Positions 18,605-27,970 are shown, counted from the stretch's first letter. The stretch: DNA of 64,000 nt from Xenophilus sp. E41 (GCF_003671765.1 NZ_QPIB01000041.1:62001-126000), one strand, 5' to 3'. The notes: a model not told the origin generated them from the letters alone. Translations and numbers: made by a program.

Positions 18605-20224
18605 TCACTGCTTGCGGATGTTCCAGTACACCTGCGCACCGGCGGGCACCAGCCCGCTCACGCCCTTGCGCACGGCCGCCGGCTGGTTGTACTGGCCCAC
18701 CGGCACGTGGGTGACGCTCTGGAAGGCCTGCAGCTGCGCGGCCTCGGCCAGCTTCTTCTTCTCGGCGTCGGTGGTGGCCGCGATGAACTGCTTCTTGATG
18801 GCTTCGAGCTTGGGATCGTCCTGCCAGCCGAACCAGCCCTTGTCGCCGGTGGCGTTCATCATGGCCATGGTCAGCGGGTTGAGGATGTCCGAGGCCGTCC
18901 AGGAGGTCATGAAGATGCTCCAGCCGCCGGCCGCGGGGGCGTCCTTCTTGGCGCGGCGGGCCACCAGGGTCTGCCAGTCCATGTTCTGCAGGTCGACCTT
19001 GAAGCCGGCCTGCTCCAGCTGCTGCTTGGCCACCAGCGGCAGCTTGCCGATGGTGCCGTTGTCGGAGGGGCGCATCAGCACCACGGGTTCGCCCTTGTAG
19101 CCGGCCTCGGCCAGCAGGGCCTTGGCCTTCTGCGGGTTGGCGATGCCGGTGTACTCGCCCGTCTTGTCCGACTCGTACAGCGTGCCGCAGGGGAACATGC
19201 TCTTGCAGTAGCGCGTGAGGCCCGGCGTGCCCACCTGCGTGCGCAGGAAGGCCTCCTGCCCCAGGGCCAGCATGGCGGCGCGGCGGATCTTCTCGTTGTC
19301 GAAGGGCGCATGCAGGAAGTTGAAGCGCAGGATGAACTGGTTGCCCGCCGGCTGGGCATCGACAAGCTCGATGGCCGGGTTGCTGCGCAGCGTGGCGTAC
19401 TGCTCGAAGGCCGGCTGCTCCAGGATGTCGGCCTCGCCGTTGAGCAGCGCATTGAGCTGCGTCTGCGCGTCGCGGATGAAGAGCCATTCCACGCGGTCCA
19501 CGTACACGTTCTTGCCGCCGGCCGTGCCCGAGGGCGCCTCGGCGCGCGGCTTGTACTTGGCGTTCTTCAGGAAGACGGCCTTCTCGCCGGGGCGGAATTC
19601 GTCGGCCTTGAAGATGTAGGGGCCGGAACCGATCGTCTCCTTCACCTGCACGTCGCCGGGCGTGTCGGCCACGCGCTTGGGCATGATGAAGGGCACGTTG
19701 GACGAGGGCTTGCCCAGCGCCTCGGTCACCAGGCCGAAGGGCTCCTTGAGCTGGATGACGAAGGTCTTCGCGTCCGGCGTCTGGTACCTGTCGACGGCCT
19801 TGGCCAGCTGGCCGCCGAAGGTGTCGCGGCTGGCCCAGCGCTTGAGCGAGGCGACCACGTCTTCGCTCGTCACCGGCTTGCCGTCATGAAACTCCAGCCC
19901 ATCGCGCAGCTGGAAGGTCCAGGTCCTGTTGTCCTTGGACGCACTCCACTTGCCCACCATCTGCGGCTGGATCCTGCCCTGGGCGTCGGTGCCGAACAGG
20001 GTGTCATAGATCATGTAGCCGAAGTTGCGCGAGATGTACGCCGTGGTCCAAATCGGGTCCAGCACCGTCATGTTGGTGGTGGGAATGATCTTGAGCGTGC
20101 TGCTCTGCGCCGCGGCGGGCAGCGCGGTGCCGGCCGTCACGGCCAGCATGGCGGCGCAGGCCGCCCACTTCGACAGGGCACGGCGGCTCACGGGGCGGCC
20201 GTCGGAAGGGTTGGAGGTGTGCAT
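18605..20224 (-). CDS. ABC transporter substrate-binding protein, family 5 (peptide/opine type)
   Basis: The 539-residue protein has a twin-arginine-like N-terminus (SRRALSKWA), then a hydrophobic stretch with probable cleavage after PAAAQ (about residue 40). The rest is an SBP_bac_5 domain (for example YMIYDTLFGTDAQGRIQPQMVG, the domain-5 opening motif). It captures the periplasmic ligand for the DppBC-type permease encoded next. It is the first gene of the transporter-amidase-azlCD unit, and 202 bp upstream a divergent MocR-type regulator begins, a likely local controller. Ligand identity is not readable; GsiB- or DppA-like peptide or amide-bearing compounds are the likeliest. Confidence 0.92.
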   Translation of the reverse strand: MHTSNPSDGRPVSRRALSKWAACAAMLAVTAGTALPAAAQSSTLKIIPTTNMTVLDPIWTTAYISRNFGYMIYDTLFGTDAQGRIQPQMVGKWSASKDNRTWTFQLRDGLEFHDGKPVTSEDVVASLKRWASRDTFGGQLAKAVDRYQTPDAKTFVIQLKEPFGLVTEALGKPSSNVPFIMPKRVADTPGDVQVKETIGSGPYIFKADEFRPGEKAVFLKNAKYKPRAEAPSGTAGGKNVYVDRVEWLFIRDAQTQLNALLNGEADILEQPAFEQYATLRSNPAIELVDAQPAGNQFILRFNFLHAPFDNEKIRRAAMLALGQEAFLRTQVGTPGLTRYCKSMFPCGTLYESDKTGEYTGIANPQKAKALLAEAGYKGEPVVLMRPSDNGTIGKLPLVAKQQLEQAGFKVDLQNMDWQTLVARRAKKDAPAAGGWSIFMTSWTASDILNPLTMAMMNATGDKGWFGWQDDPKLEAIKKQFIAATTDAEKKKLAEAAQLQAFQSVTHVPVGQYNQPAAVRKGVSGLVPAGAQVYWNIRKQ

Positions 20225-20426
20225 GAAGGTCCAGAAACAGGCGGTGGGAAGTCAGGAAAGATCCGGCTTGCCGGTGGGGATGGATTGGGACAAAAATCAG
20301 TCCAATTGAATATGTACAGTTGGCGAACGCTGCACTAGAACAGTCCGCGTTCACGATTACAGACAGGTGCATGACGTGCACCCATTCAGTGCCCCGACCA
20401 CCGCGCTCGCCCCATCCGGACCGTCC
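20225..20426. promoter_or_regulatory. Divergent control region between the ABC operon and the MocR-type gene
   Basis: This 202-bp space includes an AT-richer core (about 20281-20345) with ATTGGGAC and GTCCAATT as a near-palindrome around 20284-20308. CCAA-N14-TTGG follows at 20302-20323, and CAGTCC repeats at 20298-20303 and 20341-20346. MocR regulators bind repeats in the intergenic space next to their own gene, so this is the likely operator. No clear -35/-10 pair was found. Confidence 0.4.
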
Positions 20427-21836
20427 ATGATTTCGCTCGACCCCCACTCCGACGTGCCGCTCGTGCGGCAGATCCGCGACGCCCTGGCCCTGCAGATCGA
20501 CCGCGGTTCGCTCGCCGTCGGTGCACGACTGCCCTCGGTGCGCGAGCTGGCGCGCGAATCGGGCGTGAGCACGATGACCGCCACCAACGCCTATCAGCGG
20601 CTGGTGGCCGATGGCTACGTGGAGGCCCGCCCGGCGAGCGGCTACTACGTCGCAGCCCACGGGGATGCCGCCGCCCAGGCTGCGCGCCGCAGGCCCTTCG
20701 TCGGCCGCACCTCGGTCGATTCGCTGTGGCTGATCCGCCGCGTGTACGAGGACGACGCCTCGCTGCTGAATGCCGGCTGCGGCTGGATCCCGCCCGAGTG
20801 GCTGCAGTCGGATGCGGTGCGCCGCGCGCTGTCGGGCCTGGCCCGCAAGCAGGGCCCCGCCCTCGCCCGCTACGGCTCGCCCCATGGCTACCTCCCGCTG
20901 CGCCAGCAGATCGAGGCGCAACTGGCCGCGCGGGCCATCCAGGCGCCGCCGCACCAGGTCGTCCTGACCCACGGCGCCACGCAGGCCCTTGCCCTGGCCG
21001 GCCGCTGCCTGCTGCAGCCCGGCGACGCGGTGCTGGTGGACGACCCGGGTTCCACCAATCTCTTCGAGACGCTGCGCCAGCTGGGCGCGCGCCTGGTCGG
21101 CGTGCCCCGCCTGCAGGACGGCCCCGACCTTACGGCCCTGCAGGCCCTGGCCCAGCGCCATCGGCCCAAGGCCTTCTTCATCCAGACCCAGCTGCACAAC
21201 CCCACCGGCTCGTCCTGCGCGCCGGCCAAGGCCTACCAGCTGCTGCGCCTGGCCGAGCAGCTGGGCTTCGCCATCGTCGAGAACGACGTCATGGCCGGGC
21301 TGGAACCGCCCGGCGCCACCTCGCTCGCCAGCCTGGACCAGCTGCGGCGGGTGATCTACGTGGGCGGCTTCTCCAAGCTGGTCTCACCCAGCCTGCGGGT
21401 GGGCTTCGTCACCGCCAACGAGGAGATGGTGGACAAGCTCATCCACGCCAAGATGGGCGACAGCCTGACCAGCTCGGAGATGAACGAACGGCTGGTGCAT
21501 GCCGTGCTGGCCGAGGGCAAGCACCGCGCCCATGTGGCGCGGCTGGCGCAGCGGCTGGCCGACGCGCAGGCGGCGGTGTGTGCGGGGCTGGCGAAGGCGG
21601 GGCTGGAGGTGTTCGGCCAGCCGGCCGGCGGCCCCTTTCTGTGGGCACGGTTGCCTTCGGAGCGCATCGATACGGTGGCCGTGGCACAGCGGGCCGTGGC
21701 AGCCGGCTTGTTGCTGGCGCCGGGACATCTGTTCCGTCCGACGCCGCAGCCGACGGCATGGATGCGCTTCAATGCGGCGTATGCGGATGATGCGCGGGTG
21801 TATGAATTTCTGGCTCGCGAGGCCAGGGCTGCCTAG
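20427..21836 (+). CDS. MocR/PdxR-type transcriptional regulator (GntR HTH plus aminotransferase domain)
   Basis: From ATG 20427 (MISLDPHSDVPLVRQIRDAL) the protein is 469 residues. It has an N-terminal GntR winged helix (about 1-75, with GARLPSVRELARESGVSTMTATNAYQRLVADG) and a fold-type I aminotransferase-like domain (about 95-469) with NPTGSS and the PLP-lysine region YVGGFSKLVSPSLRVGF. MocR proteins use bound PLP or its aldimine with an amino compound as effector. A GTG at 20367 would add 20 residues and cannot be excluded. Its position divergent from the ABC transporter operon makes that operon the probable target. Confidence 0.9.
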   Translation: MISLDPHSDVPLVRQIRDALALQIDRGSLAVGARLPSVRELARESGVSTMTATNAYQRLVADGYVEARPASGYYVAAHGDAAAQAARRRPFVGRTSVDSLWLIRRVYEDDASLLNAGCGWIPPEWLQSDAVRRALSGLARKQGPALARYGSPHGYLPLRQQIEAQLAARAIQAPPHQVVLTHGATQALALAGRCLLQPGDAVLVDDPGSTNLFETLRQLGARLVGVPRLQDGPDLTALQALAQRHRPKAFFIQTQLHNPTGSSCAPAKAYQLLRLAEQLGFAIVENDVMAGLEPPGATSLASLDQLRRVIYVGGFSKLVSPSLRVGFVTANEEMVDKLIHAKMGDSLTSSEMNERLVHAVLAEGKHRAHVARLAQRLADAQAAVCAGLAKAGLEVFGQPAGGPFLWARLPSERIDTVAVAQRAVAAGLLLAPGHLFRPTPQPTAWMRFNAAYADDARVYEFLAREARAA

Positions 21837-21972
21837 AGGATGCGGGGGCACGCGCTTCACCACCCCTGCCCGCGACTGGCGCCTTGCGCCCCGAACGTTG
21901 TGCATCGAGGCCTATTGCCAACTCTGAAACGGTCGTGCAATTTCGGTGCAGTTCAACCTCGAGCACGCAGCC

Positions 21973-23286
21973 ATGGATTCGATGGGCAGGGAACGCGGAG
22001 AGACGAACGACGACGGCGGGCCAGAGCGGGACGGATGGCTGAACAAGCTGGGACCGGGGCTCATCACGGGCGCCGCCGACGACGACCCGAGCGGCATCGC
22101 AACGTATACGCAGGCAGGCGCGGCCTACGGCTACGGCTTGGGCTGGGTGTTGTTGGTGACCTACCCGCTCATGGTCGGCATCCAGTTGGCCAGCGCCCGT
22201 ATCGGCAGGACGACCGGCAAGGGACTGACATATGCCTTTGCGAAGATGTGGCCACGGCCGGTGGTGGCGCTCATGGTCATGCTGCTGCTCATTGCCAATG
22301 TCGTCAATCTGGGCGCGGATCTCGGTGCCATGGCCGAGGTGTGCCGCATCGCCCTCGGCGGCTCCGCCTCCGCATGGGCCATCGGATTCGGGCTTGTCTC
22401 CTTCCTGTTGCAGGCGTGGATTCCCTACCGGCGCTACGTCAGCGTACTGAAGTGGCTGACCTTGTCCCTGTTTTCGTACGTGGGTGTGGCCTTGGTCGCG
22501 CATGTGGACTGGGGCGCCGCTGCCAAGGGCGTTCTTCTGCCGCACCTCGAGATGAGCGCGGAGTCGGTCAAGATCGTCGTTGCGGTCCTGGGCACGACCA
22601 TCAGCCCCTACCTCTTCTTCTGGCAGGCTTCCCAGGAGGTCGAAGAAATCGAGCGCGTGCGCAAGGACCGGCCGCTGCGCAATGCGCCGGAGCAGGCGCG
22701 CGCGCAATTGCGTCGGCTGCGCCTGGACACCTGGATCGGCATGGGCTTTTCCAATTTCATCGGCTTCTGCATGGTCCTCGCCGCCGCGGCAACGCTGCAT
22801 TCGCACGGCCAGACCGATGTGCAGAGTACGACCCAGGCCGCCGAAGCGCTGAAGCCGATCGCCGGGGATGCTGCCTTTGCCCTGTTCGCAATGGGCATCG
22901 TGGGAACCGGGCTGCTGGCGCTCCCGGTGCTTGCAGGGTCCGCCGCGTATGCGACGGCGGAGTTGATGGGGATCCGGCGCGGCCTGGAGAAGAAGCCCGC
23001 GGCCGCGCCGGCCTTCTACCTCATCCTTGGGGCCGCCATGCTGATCGGCGTCGCGCTGAGCCTTTCCGGCGTCGATCCGATGAAAGCGTTGGTCTGGTCC
23101 GCAGTCATCAACTCCGTGATGGCCGTGCCGATCATGGCCGGGGTCATGCTCGCCGCCACCAACCGGGCCTTGATGGGCAGGTTCGTCCTTCCGAAAAAGT
23201 GGAAGGTGCTGGGCTGGGCTGCAACGGGCGCAATGGCGCTTGCGTGTCTGAGCTGGGGCGCCGCCACCTGGGCGGGCGTTCGCTAG
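21973..23286 (+). CDS. Nramp-related divalent metal transporter, atypical
   Basis: From ATG 21973 (MDSMGRERGE) the protein is 437 residues with about 11 hydrophobic helices in the Nramp/APC arrangement. The first helix carries GPGLITGAADDDPSGIATYTQAG, corresponding to the Nramp DPGN metal-site motif but reading D-P-S-G. Helix six reads TISPYLFFWQ where canonical transporters have the metal-ligand Met in MPHN. So two metal-binding positions differ from Mn/Fe transporters. A GTG at 21946 or ATG at 21982 are alternative starts; no clear ribosome binding site decides. The gene stands alone between convergent and tandem neighbours. Confidence 0.85.
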   Translation: MDSMGRERGETNDDGGPERDGWLNKLGPGLITGAADDDPSGIATYTQAGAAYGYGLGWVLLVTYPLMVGIQLASARIGRTTGKGLTYAFAKMWPRPVVALMVMLLLIANVVNLGADLGAMAEVCRIALGGSASAWAIGFGLVSFLLQAWIPYRRYVSVLKWLTLSLFSYVGVALVAHVDWGAAAKGVLLPHLEMSAESVKIVVAVLGTTISPYLFFWQASQEVEEIERVRKDRPLRNAPEQARAQLRRLRLDTWIGMGFSNFIGFCMVLAAAATLHSHGQTDVQSTTQAAEALKPIAGDAAFALFAMGIVGTGLLALPVLAGSAAYATAELMGIRRGLEKKPAAAPAFYLILGAAMLIGVALSLSGVDPMKALVWSAVINSVMAVPIMAGVMLAATNRALMGRFVLPKKWKVLGWAATGAMALACLSWGAATWAGVR

Positions 23287-23302
23287 GCCTGAGGAGCCGC
23301 GT

Positions 23303-23323
23303 CCCTCCGGTGCCCTTGGGAGG
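23303..23323. terminator. Weak hairpin between convergent Nramp and LysR genes
   Basis: CCCTCC-N9-GGGAGG forms a short stem in the 52-bp space between two converging genes. There is no T-tract, so termination activity is uncertain. Confidence 0.3.
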
Positions 23324-23338
23324 AAGGGCCAGTCGTGT

Positions 23339-24238
23339 TCACGGCTGCGAAGTGTCCTTCCCCCTCAGTTGCTCCCGCACCGAGCCCACCAGCGCCTGCG
23401 CCAGACTCGACGGCGGCATCGCCGCATGCCGCACGGCGAGCACCGGCTGAGCCTGGGCCGCGGCAATGGGCCGCCATCCCAGTCGCTCGTTCTGCCAGGC
23501 CCGCGCCGTCAGGTCGTCCACCAAGGCCACGCCCGCCCCGCTGGCCACCAGCGCGCAGGCGGCCTGGCCCGAGCGCACCTCGATCCGTGAGGCGGGCAAC
23601 TGCCCCGCCTTCTCCGCCGCCTTGCGCATCAACTGCCCTTGCGGCGTGTCCTCGCTGAAGGCGATCAGCGGTTCGCGCAGCAGGTCGGCCATGCGCACGG
23701 TGCGCCGCTGCGCGAAGGCGTGACCGGCGGGAAAGACGCAGCCCATCCACCAACTACCCAGCGTCTGCGCCGTCAGCAGCGGATGCGTCACCGGCAGTGT
23801 GCAGATGGCGAGGTCGGCCTCGTGGTGCACCAGCTGGCCCATCATCTCGCGGGCGCGCAGCGTCTCCATGTAGAGCCGGGCCGCGGGAAAGCGCTGCGAC
23901 AGCGCATGCAAGGCCCGCGGCACCAGTTCCAGGCCGGCGCTGGGACTGCACAGCACGCGCAGGCGCAGGCCGTTGCCGTCCCGCAGGGCCTGTGCGCGGG
24001 TCTCGATGCCGCGCACGCCGCGGTAGACCGACTCGACCTCCTCGTACAGCACCTGCGCCTCGGGCGTGGGCCGCAGCCGGCCCCGGCCGCGCTCGAAGAG
24101 CTTGAGGCCCAGCTGCAGCTCGATGTGCGACAGCATGCGGCTGATGCCGGGCTGCGACACGTGCAGCAGCCGCGCGGCATCGGTGATGGAGCCGGCCAGC
24201 ATCACGGCACGGAAGACTTCGATCTGGCGCAGGTTCAT
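23339..24238 (-). CDS. LysR-family transcriptional regulator
   Basis: The 299-residue protein starts MNLRQIEVFRAVMLAGSITDAARLL, a LysR winged helix (HTH core VSQPGISRMLSHIELQLG). An effector-binding domain (about residues 90-290) follows. It resembles regulators placed beside Bug-type binding protein or catabolic genes. It is divergent from the binding-protein gene at 24362, and the 123-bp space holds a perfect T-N11-A palindrome, so it very probably controls that gene and the downstream oxidoreductase. The inducer is unknown. Confidence 0.92.
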   Translation of the reverse strand: MNLRQIEVFRAVMLAGSITDAARLLHVSQPGISRMLSHIELQLGLKLFERGRGRLRPTPEAQVLYEEVESVYRGVRGIETRAQALRDGNGLRLRVLCSPSAGLELVPRALHALSQRFPAARLYMETLRAREMMGQLVHHEADLAICTLPVTHPLLTAQTLGSWWMGCVFPAGHAFAQRRTVRMADLLREPLIAFSEDTPQGQLMRKAAEKAGQLPASRIEVRSGQAACALVASGAGVALVDDLTARAWQNERLGWRPIAAAQAQPVLAVRHAAMPPSSLAQALVGSVREQLRGKDTSQP

Positions 24239-24259
24239 GGGCGGCGAAGGGGTGGATCT

Positions 24260-24280
24260 TGCATAACGGCATGTTATGCA
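24260..24280. promoter_or_regulatory. LysR-type operator palindrome
   Basis: A perfect interrupted palindrome, TGCATAAC-N5-GTTATGCA, contains the classical LysR T-N11-A signature. It lies 21 bp upstream of the lysR start and 81 bp upstream of the binding-protein start, the usual recognition-site position in a divergent LysR pair. Confidence 0.8.
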
Positions 24281-24361
24281 GATCGCGCGTCTTGGTATTT
24301 CACGGCAAGCGTGCAAGCGGCCATGATCCCGGCCATAGCGAAAGACGGAGACACGCATTCC

Positions 24362-25348
24362 ATGACCCTTCGATTCACCCGCCGGGCTGCGCTCGGCTGG
24401 CTCGCCGCCGCCGGCGCGGGCGCCCTCCCCTTCACCAGCCAGGCGCAGCCCGAATGGCCCACCAAGGCCGTGCGGATCGTCGTGCCCTTCGCGCCCGGCG
24501 GCGGTGCCGACAGCTCGGCACGCGTGCTGGGCGACCTGCTGTCGCCGCTGCTCGGCCAGGCCGTGATCGTCGAGAACAAGCCCGGCGCCGGCAGCGCCAT
24601 CGGCGTGATGGCCGCGGCCCAGGCGCGCGACGGCCACACGCTGCTGATGGCCAGCAACAGCATGGTCATCAACCCCGCGCTCAATCCGCAGATCGGCTAC
24701 GACCCGATCGCCGACTTCGATGCGGTGGGCATGGTGTCCGACCAGCCGCTGGTGCTCGTGGTGCCGGCCAGCTCGCCCATCCGCTCGATGCAGGAGCTGG
24801 TGGCGCAGGCCAAGGCGAGGCCCGGGCAGTTGAGCGCCGGCAACAGCGGCAACGGCACGCTGGCCCACATCGCCTCGGAAATCTTCGCGGGCCAGGTGGG
24901 CGCCGAGATCGTGCCCGTGGCCTACAAGGGCGAAAGCGCGCTGATGCCCGACCTCATCAGCGGCCTGCTGGGCTTCGGCTTCCTCAACCTGCCGAGCGTG
25001 GCGCCGCACATCAAGGCGGGCAAGCTGCGGGCGCTGGCGGTCTCCGCCCCGCAGCCGGTGGCGGACCTGCCGGGCGTGCCGACCGTCAAGGCGCTGGGCT
25101 ATCCGGCACTGGAGGTGCGCGGCTGGGCGGCCCTGCTGGCCCCGCACGGCAGCATTGCGCCGACCGGGCTGGCGCGGCTCGAAGCGGCCCTGGCCAAGGT
25201 GCTGGCGTCGGAGACGGTCAAGTCCAAGTTCGCCATGCTCAATGTGGAGCCCGTGGTGATGGACCGCCAGGCCACCGCGCGCTTCCTGCAGGCCGAGACG
25301 CGCCGCTATGCCGACATCGTGAAGTCGCGCGGCATCAAGGCGGGCTGA
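24362..25348 (+). CDS. Bug-family tripartite tricarboxylate transporter substrate-binding protein
   Basis: The 328-residue protein has a signal peptide with an arginine pair (FTRRAALGWLAAAGAGALPF), probable cleavage near QAQPEW. A Bug/TctC fold follows with the hallmark PTKAVRIVVPFAPGGGADSSAR. Bug proteins bind carboxylates or nicotinate-like ligands in the periplasm and deliver them to TctA/TctB-type carriers. Such orphan binding proteins are very numerous in Comamonadaceae and related groups; here no tctA or tctB is adjacent. It precedes an FAD oxidoreductase gene by 4 bp, so the ligand may be that enzyme's substrate. Confidence 0.92.
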   Translation: MTLRFTRRAALGWLAAAGAGALPFTSQAQPEWPTKAVRIVVPFAPGGGADSSARVLGDLLSPLLGQAVIVENKPGAGSAIGVMAAAQARDGHTLLMASNSMVINPALNPQIGYDPIADFDAVGMVSDQPLVLVVPASSPIRSMQELVAQAKARPGQLSAGNSGNGTLAHIASEIFAGQVGAEIVPVAYKGESALMPDLISGLLGFGFLNLPSVAPHIKAGKLRALAVSAPQPVADLPGVPTVKALGYPALEVRGWAALLAPHGSIAPTGLARLEAALAKVLASETVKSKFAMLNVEPVVMDRQATARFLQAETRRYADIVKSRGIKAG

Positions 25349-25352
25349 GTCG

Positions 25353-26666
25353 ATGACGTCGACGACGAAGCTGGCCGAAGCCCTGCCCGCCATCGAGGCC
25401 GATGTGCTGGTCTGCGGCGGCGGCGTGGCCGGCACGGTGGCGGCCGTGGCGGCCGCTCGCCAGGGCGCCCGCACCGTGCTGATGGAGCGCTACGGCTTCC
25501 TCGGCGGCAACGCCACGGCCGGCGCCGTCGCGCAGTTCAACAGCTGGCAGACGGCCGCCGGGCGGCGTGTGGTGGCCGGCCTGGCGCAGGAGGTGGTGGA
25601 CCGCCTGCGCGACTACGGCGGCGCGGGCGAGCACCACAGCTTCGTCATGTCCACCGGCCACCGGATGGACCGGGTCGAATATGCGCCCGAGCGGCTCAAG
25701 CTGGTGCTGGACGACCTGGTGCGCGAAGCCGGCGTGCAGCCGCTGCTGCATGCCACGCTGCTGGACGTGCAGCGCGAGGGCCGGCGCATTGCCTCTGCAC
25801 GGGTGCTGACCAAGGGTGGCCTGCGCACCTTTCGACCCCAGGTGCTGATCGACAGCTCGGGCGACATGGACGCCATGAAGCACGCCGGCGCCACCTTCCT
25901 CGAACTGGGCGACGGCGAAGCACTGCAGCCCGCGACCATGATGTTCCGCTTCGGCCCCATCGACTTCGCGCGGCTCGACGCCCTGAGCAGCGAAGAGAAG
26001 GAGGCCATCGCCCGCCGCGGCTTCGAGCAGGGGGAGCTGGCCCGCGCAGCGCTGCACCTGGCGCGCGATCCGTTCTCCGACGACGGCTGGTTCAACATCA
26101 GCCGCCTGGGCATCGACGCGACCGACCCGATGGCCCTGGGCCGGGCCGAGATCGAGGGCCGCCGCCAGGCCTGGCGCGCCGCGGCCTTCCTGCAGCGCGA
26201 ACTGCCGGGCTGCGAACGTGGCCGGCTGCTGAACTTCGGCACGCAGGTCGGCATCCGCGAGACGCGGCGCGTGGCCGGCGACCACGTGCTCACGGCCGAG
26301 GAGCTGCTGCGGCCCGAGCCCTTCGCCGATGCGATTGCGGCCGGGGCCTACCCCATCGACATCCACCCTGCCGCGGGCGGTGGGCTGAGCTACCGGTCGC
26401 TGGGCGAGGAGCACGCCTACCGCATCCCGCTGCGCAGCCTGATCCCGCGCGGGCTGGACAACGCCCTGGTGGCCGGCCGCGGCATCTCGGCGACGCACGA
26501 GGCCCTGGCGGCCGTGCGGGTGATGACGATCTGCATGGCGATGGGCCAGGCGGCCGGCACGGCGGCGGCGATGGCCGTGCGCGCGGACGGTGGCGCCGAC
26601 CTGCGCGCCATCGACGTCCAGGCGCTGCGGCGCCAGTTGATGGCCGAGGGCGCCTGCCTGGCCTGA
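25353..26666 (+). CDS. FAD-dependent oxidoreductase (FAD_oxidored family)
   Basis: The 437-residue protein opens with a dinucleotide-binding motif (DVLVCGGGVAGTVAAVAAARQG) and continues LMERYGFLGGNATAGAVAQF, a glycine-rich pattern of the PF12831-type FAD oxidoreductases. A second FAD-contact segment near the C-terminus reads NALVAGRGISATHEAL, followed by RVMTICMAMGQAAGTAAAMA. The family includes secondary-metabolite and catabolic oxidases of unclear substrate. It starts 4 bp after the Bug-family gene, so the two are co-transcribed under the divergent LysR. No signal peptide is evident. Confidence 0.85.
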   Translation: MTSTTKLAEALPAIEADVLVCGGGVAGTVAAVAAARQGARTVLMERYGFLGGNATAGAVAQFNSWQTAAGRRVVAGLAQEVVDRLRDYGGAGEHHSFVMSTGHRMDRVEYAPERLKLVLDDLVREAGVQPLLHATLLDVQREGRRIASARVLTKGGLRTFRPQVLIDSSGDMDAMKHAGATFLELGDGEALQPATMMFRFGPIDFARLDALSSEEKEAIARRGFEQGELARAALHLARDPFSDDGWFNISRLGIDATDPMALGRAEIEGRRQAWRAAAFLQRELPGCERGRLLNFGTQVGIRETRRVAGDHVLTAEELLRPEPFADAIAAGAYPIDIHPAAGGGLSYRSLGEEHAYRIPLRSLIPRGLDNALVAGRGISATHEALAAVRVMTICMAMGQAAGTAAAMAVRADGGADLRAIDVQALRRQLMAEGACLA

Positions 26667-26716
26667 CGCGTCGGGCGGGCTCGGTGCGTCGGATGCGCCC
26701 AGAGACGGGCTGCGCC

Positions 26717-26722
26717 GATAAT
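26717..26722 (+). promoter_or_regulatory. -10-like GATAAT immediately before dapC
   Basis: GATAAT ends 8 nt before the dapC ATG. If used as a sigma-70 -10 box, transcription would begin at or next to the start codon, giving a leaderless or near-leaderless mRNA. No good -35 is visible. Confidence 0.4.
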
Positions 26723-26730
26723 CCGCGCCC

Positions 26731-27939
26731 ATGAATCCCCTGCTCGACAGGCTGCAGCCCTATCCCTTCGAACGGCTGCGGCAGCTCTTTGCCGGCGTCA
26801 CGCCCGACGCCGCGTATTCGCCCATCAGCCTGGGCATCGGCGAACCCAAGCATCCCACACCGCCCTTCATCAAGCAGGCCCTCATCGAGGGGCTGGATTC
26901 GCTGTCCGGCTACCCGGCCACGGCCGGCGACCTGAAGCTGCGCACCGCCTTCACCGACTGGCTCGAGAAGCGCTACGGCCTGGCGCTGGACCCGGCCACG
27001 CAGGTGCTGCCGGTCAACGGTTCGCGCGAGGCGCTGTTCGCGCTCGCACAGACCGTGGTCGACGGCAGCCGCACGCCGCGACCCGTCGTCGTCTCGCCCA
27101 ATCCCTTCTATCAGATCTACGAGGGCTCGGCCCTGCTGGCCGGCGCCGACGTCTGGTATGCGCCCAGCGATCCGGCCCGCAACTTCGCGGTGGACTGGGA
27201 CAGCGTGCCCGCCGAGGTGTGGCAACGCACCCAGCTGGTGTACGTCTGCTCGCCCGGCAACCCGACCGGCGCCGTGATGCCGCTGGAGGAGTGGCGCAAG
27301 CTCTTCGCGCTGTCTGACGAGCACGGCTTCGTCATCGCCTCGGACGAGTGCTACAGCGAGATCTACTTCCGCGACGAGCCGCCCCTGGGGGGGCTGGAGG
27401 CCGCGTCCAGGCTGGGGCGCGACTTCCGCCGGCTGATCGCACTCACGTCGCTGTCCAAGCGCAGCAACGTGCCGGGCCTGCGCAGCGGCTTCGTGGCGGG
27501 CGACGCCGAGATCATCAAGCGCTTCCTGCTCTACCGCACCTACCACGGCAGCGCCATGAGCGGCAGCGTGGCCGCCGCCAGCATCGCGGCCTGGGGCGAC
27601 GAGACGCACGTGGTCGACAACCGCGCGCAGTACCGCGCCAAGTTCGCCGCCGTCACGCCCCTGCTCGCGGACGTGCTCGACGTGCGGCTGCCCGACGCCA
27701 GCTTCTACCTCTGGGCCGGCGTGCCCCCGGGGTGGCGCGGTGACGACGCTGCCTTCGCCCGCGCCCTGTACGCTCAATACAATGTGACGGTGCTGCCGGG
27801 CAGCTACCTCGCCCGCGAGTGGCAGGGCCAGAACCCCGGCCGCGGCCGCGTCCGGATGGCCCTGGTGGCCGACACGGCCGAGTGCACCGAAGCCGCCCAG
27901 CGCATCGTCCGCTTCTGCCAGTCGAACCCCGGCGCGTGA
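26731..27939 (+). CDS. dapC: N-succinyldiaminopimelate aminotransferase DapC
   Basis: The 402-residue protein is a fold-type I PLP enzyme: [18 protein letters not shown] at the N-terminus, [24 protein letters not shown] and the PLP-lysine region [17 protein letters not shown]. It converts N-succinyl-2-amino-6-oxopimelate to N-succinyl-LL-2,6-diaminopimelate with glutamate, a step in lysine and peptidoglycan precursor synthesis. The assignment to DapC rather than another aminotransferase is supported by dapD 31 bp downstream and dapE further on. Confidence 0.93.
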   Translation: MNPLLDRLQPYPFERLRQLFAGVTPDAAYSPISLGIGEPKHPTPPFIKQALIEGLDSLSGYPATAGDLKLRTAFTDWLEKRYGLALDPATQVLPVNGSREALFALAQTVVDGSRTPRPVVVSPNPFYQIYEGSALLAGADVWYAPSDPARNFAVDWDSVPAEVWQRTQLVYVCSPGNPTGAVMPLEEWRKLFALSDEHGFVIASDECYSEIYFRDEPPLGGLEAASRLGRDFRRLIALTSLSKRSNVPGLRSGFVAGDAEIIKRFLLYRTYHGSAMSGSVAAASIAAWGDETHVVDNRAQYRAKFAAVTPLLADVLDVRLPDASFYLWAGVPPGWRGDDAAFARALYAQYNVTVLPGSYLAREWQGQNPGRGRVRMALVADTAECTEAAQRIVRFCQSNPGA

Positions 27940-27970
27940 AGCTCCTCTTTGTTCCTCCGACCCGTTTGCC

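Noticed and set aside
20367-20426. GTG start for the MocR-type gene
   Set aside because: It adds 20 residues of low-complexity sequence before the GntR domain; not excluded but less likely than ATG 20427.
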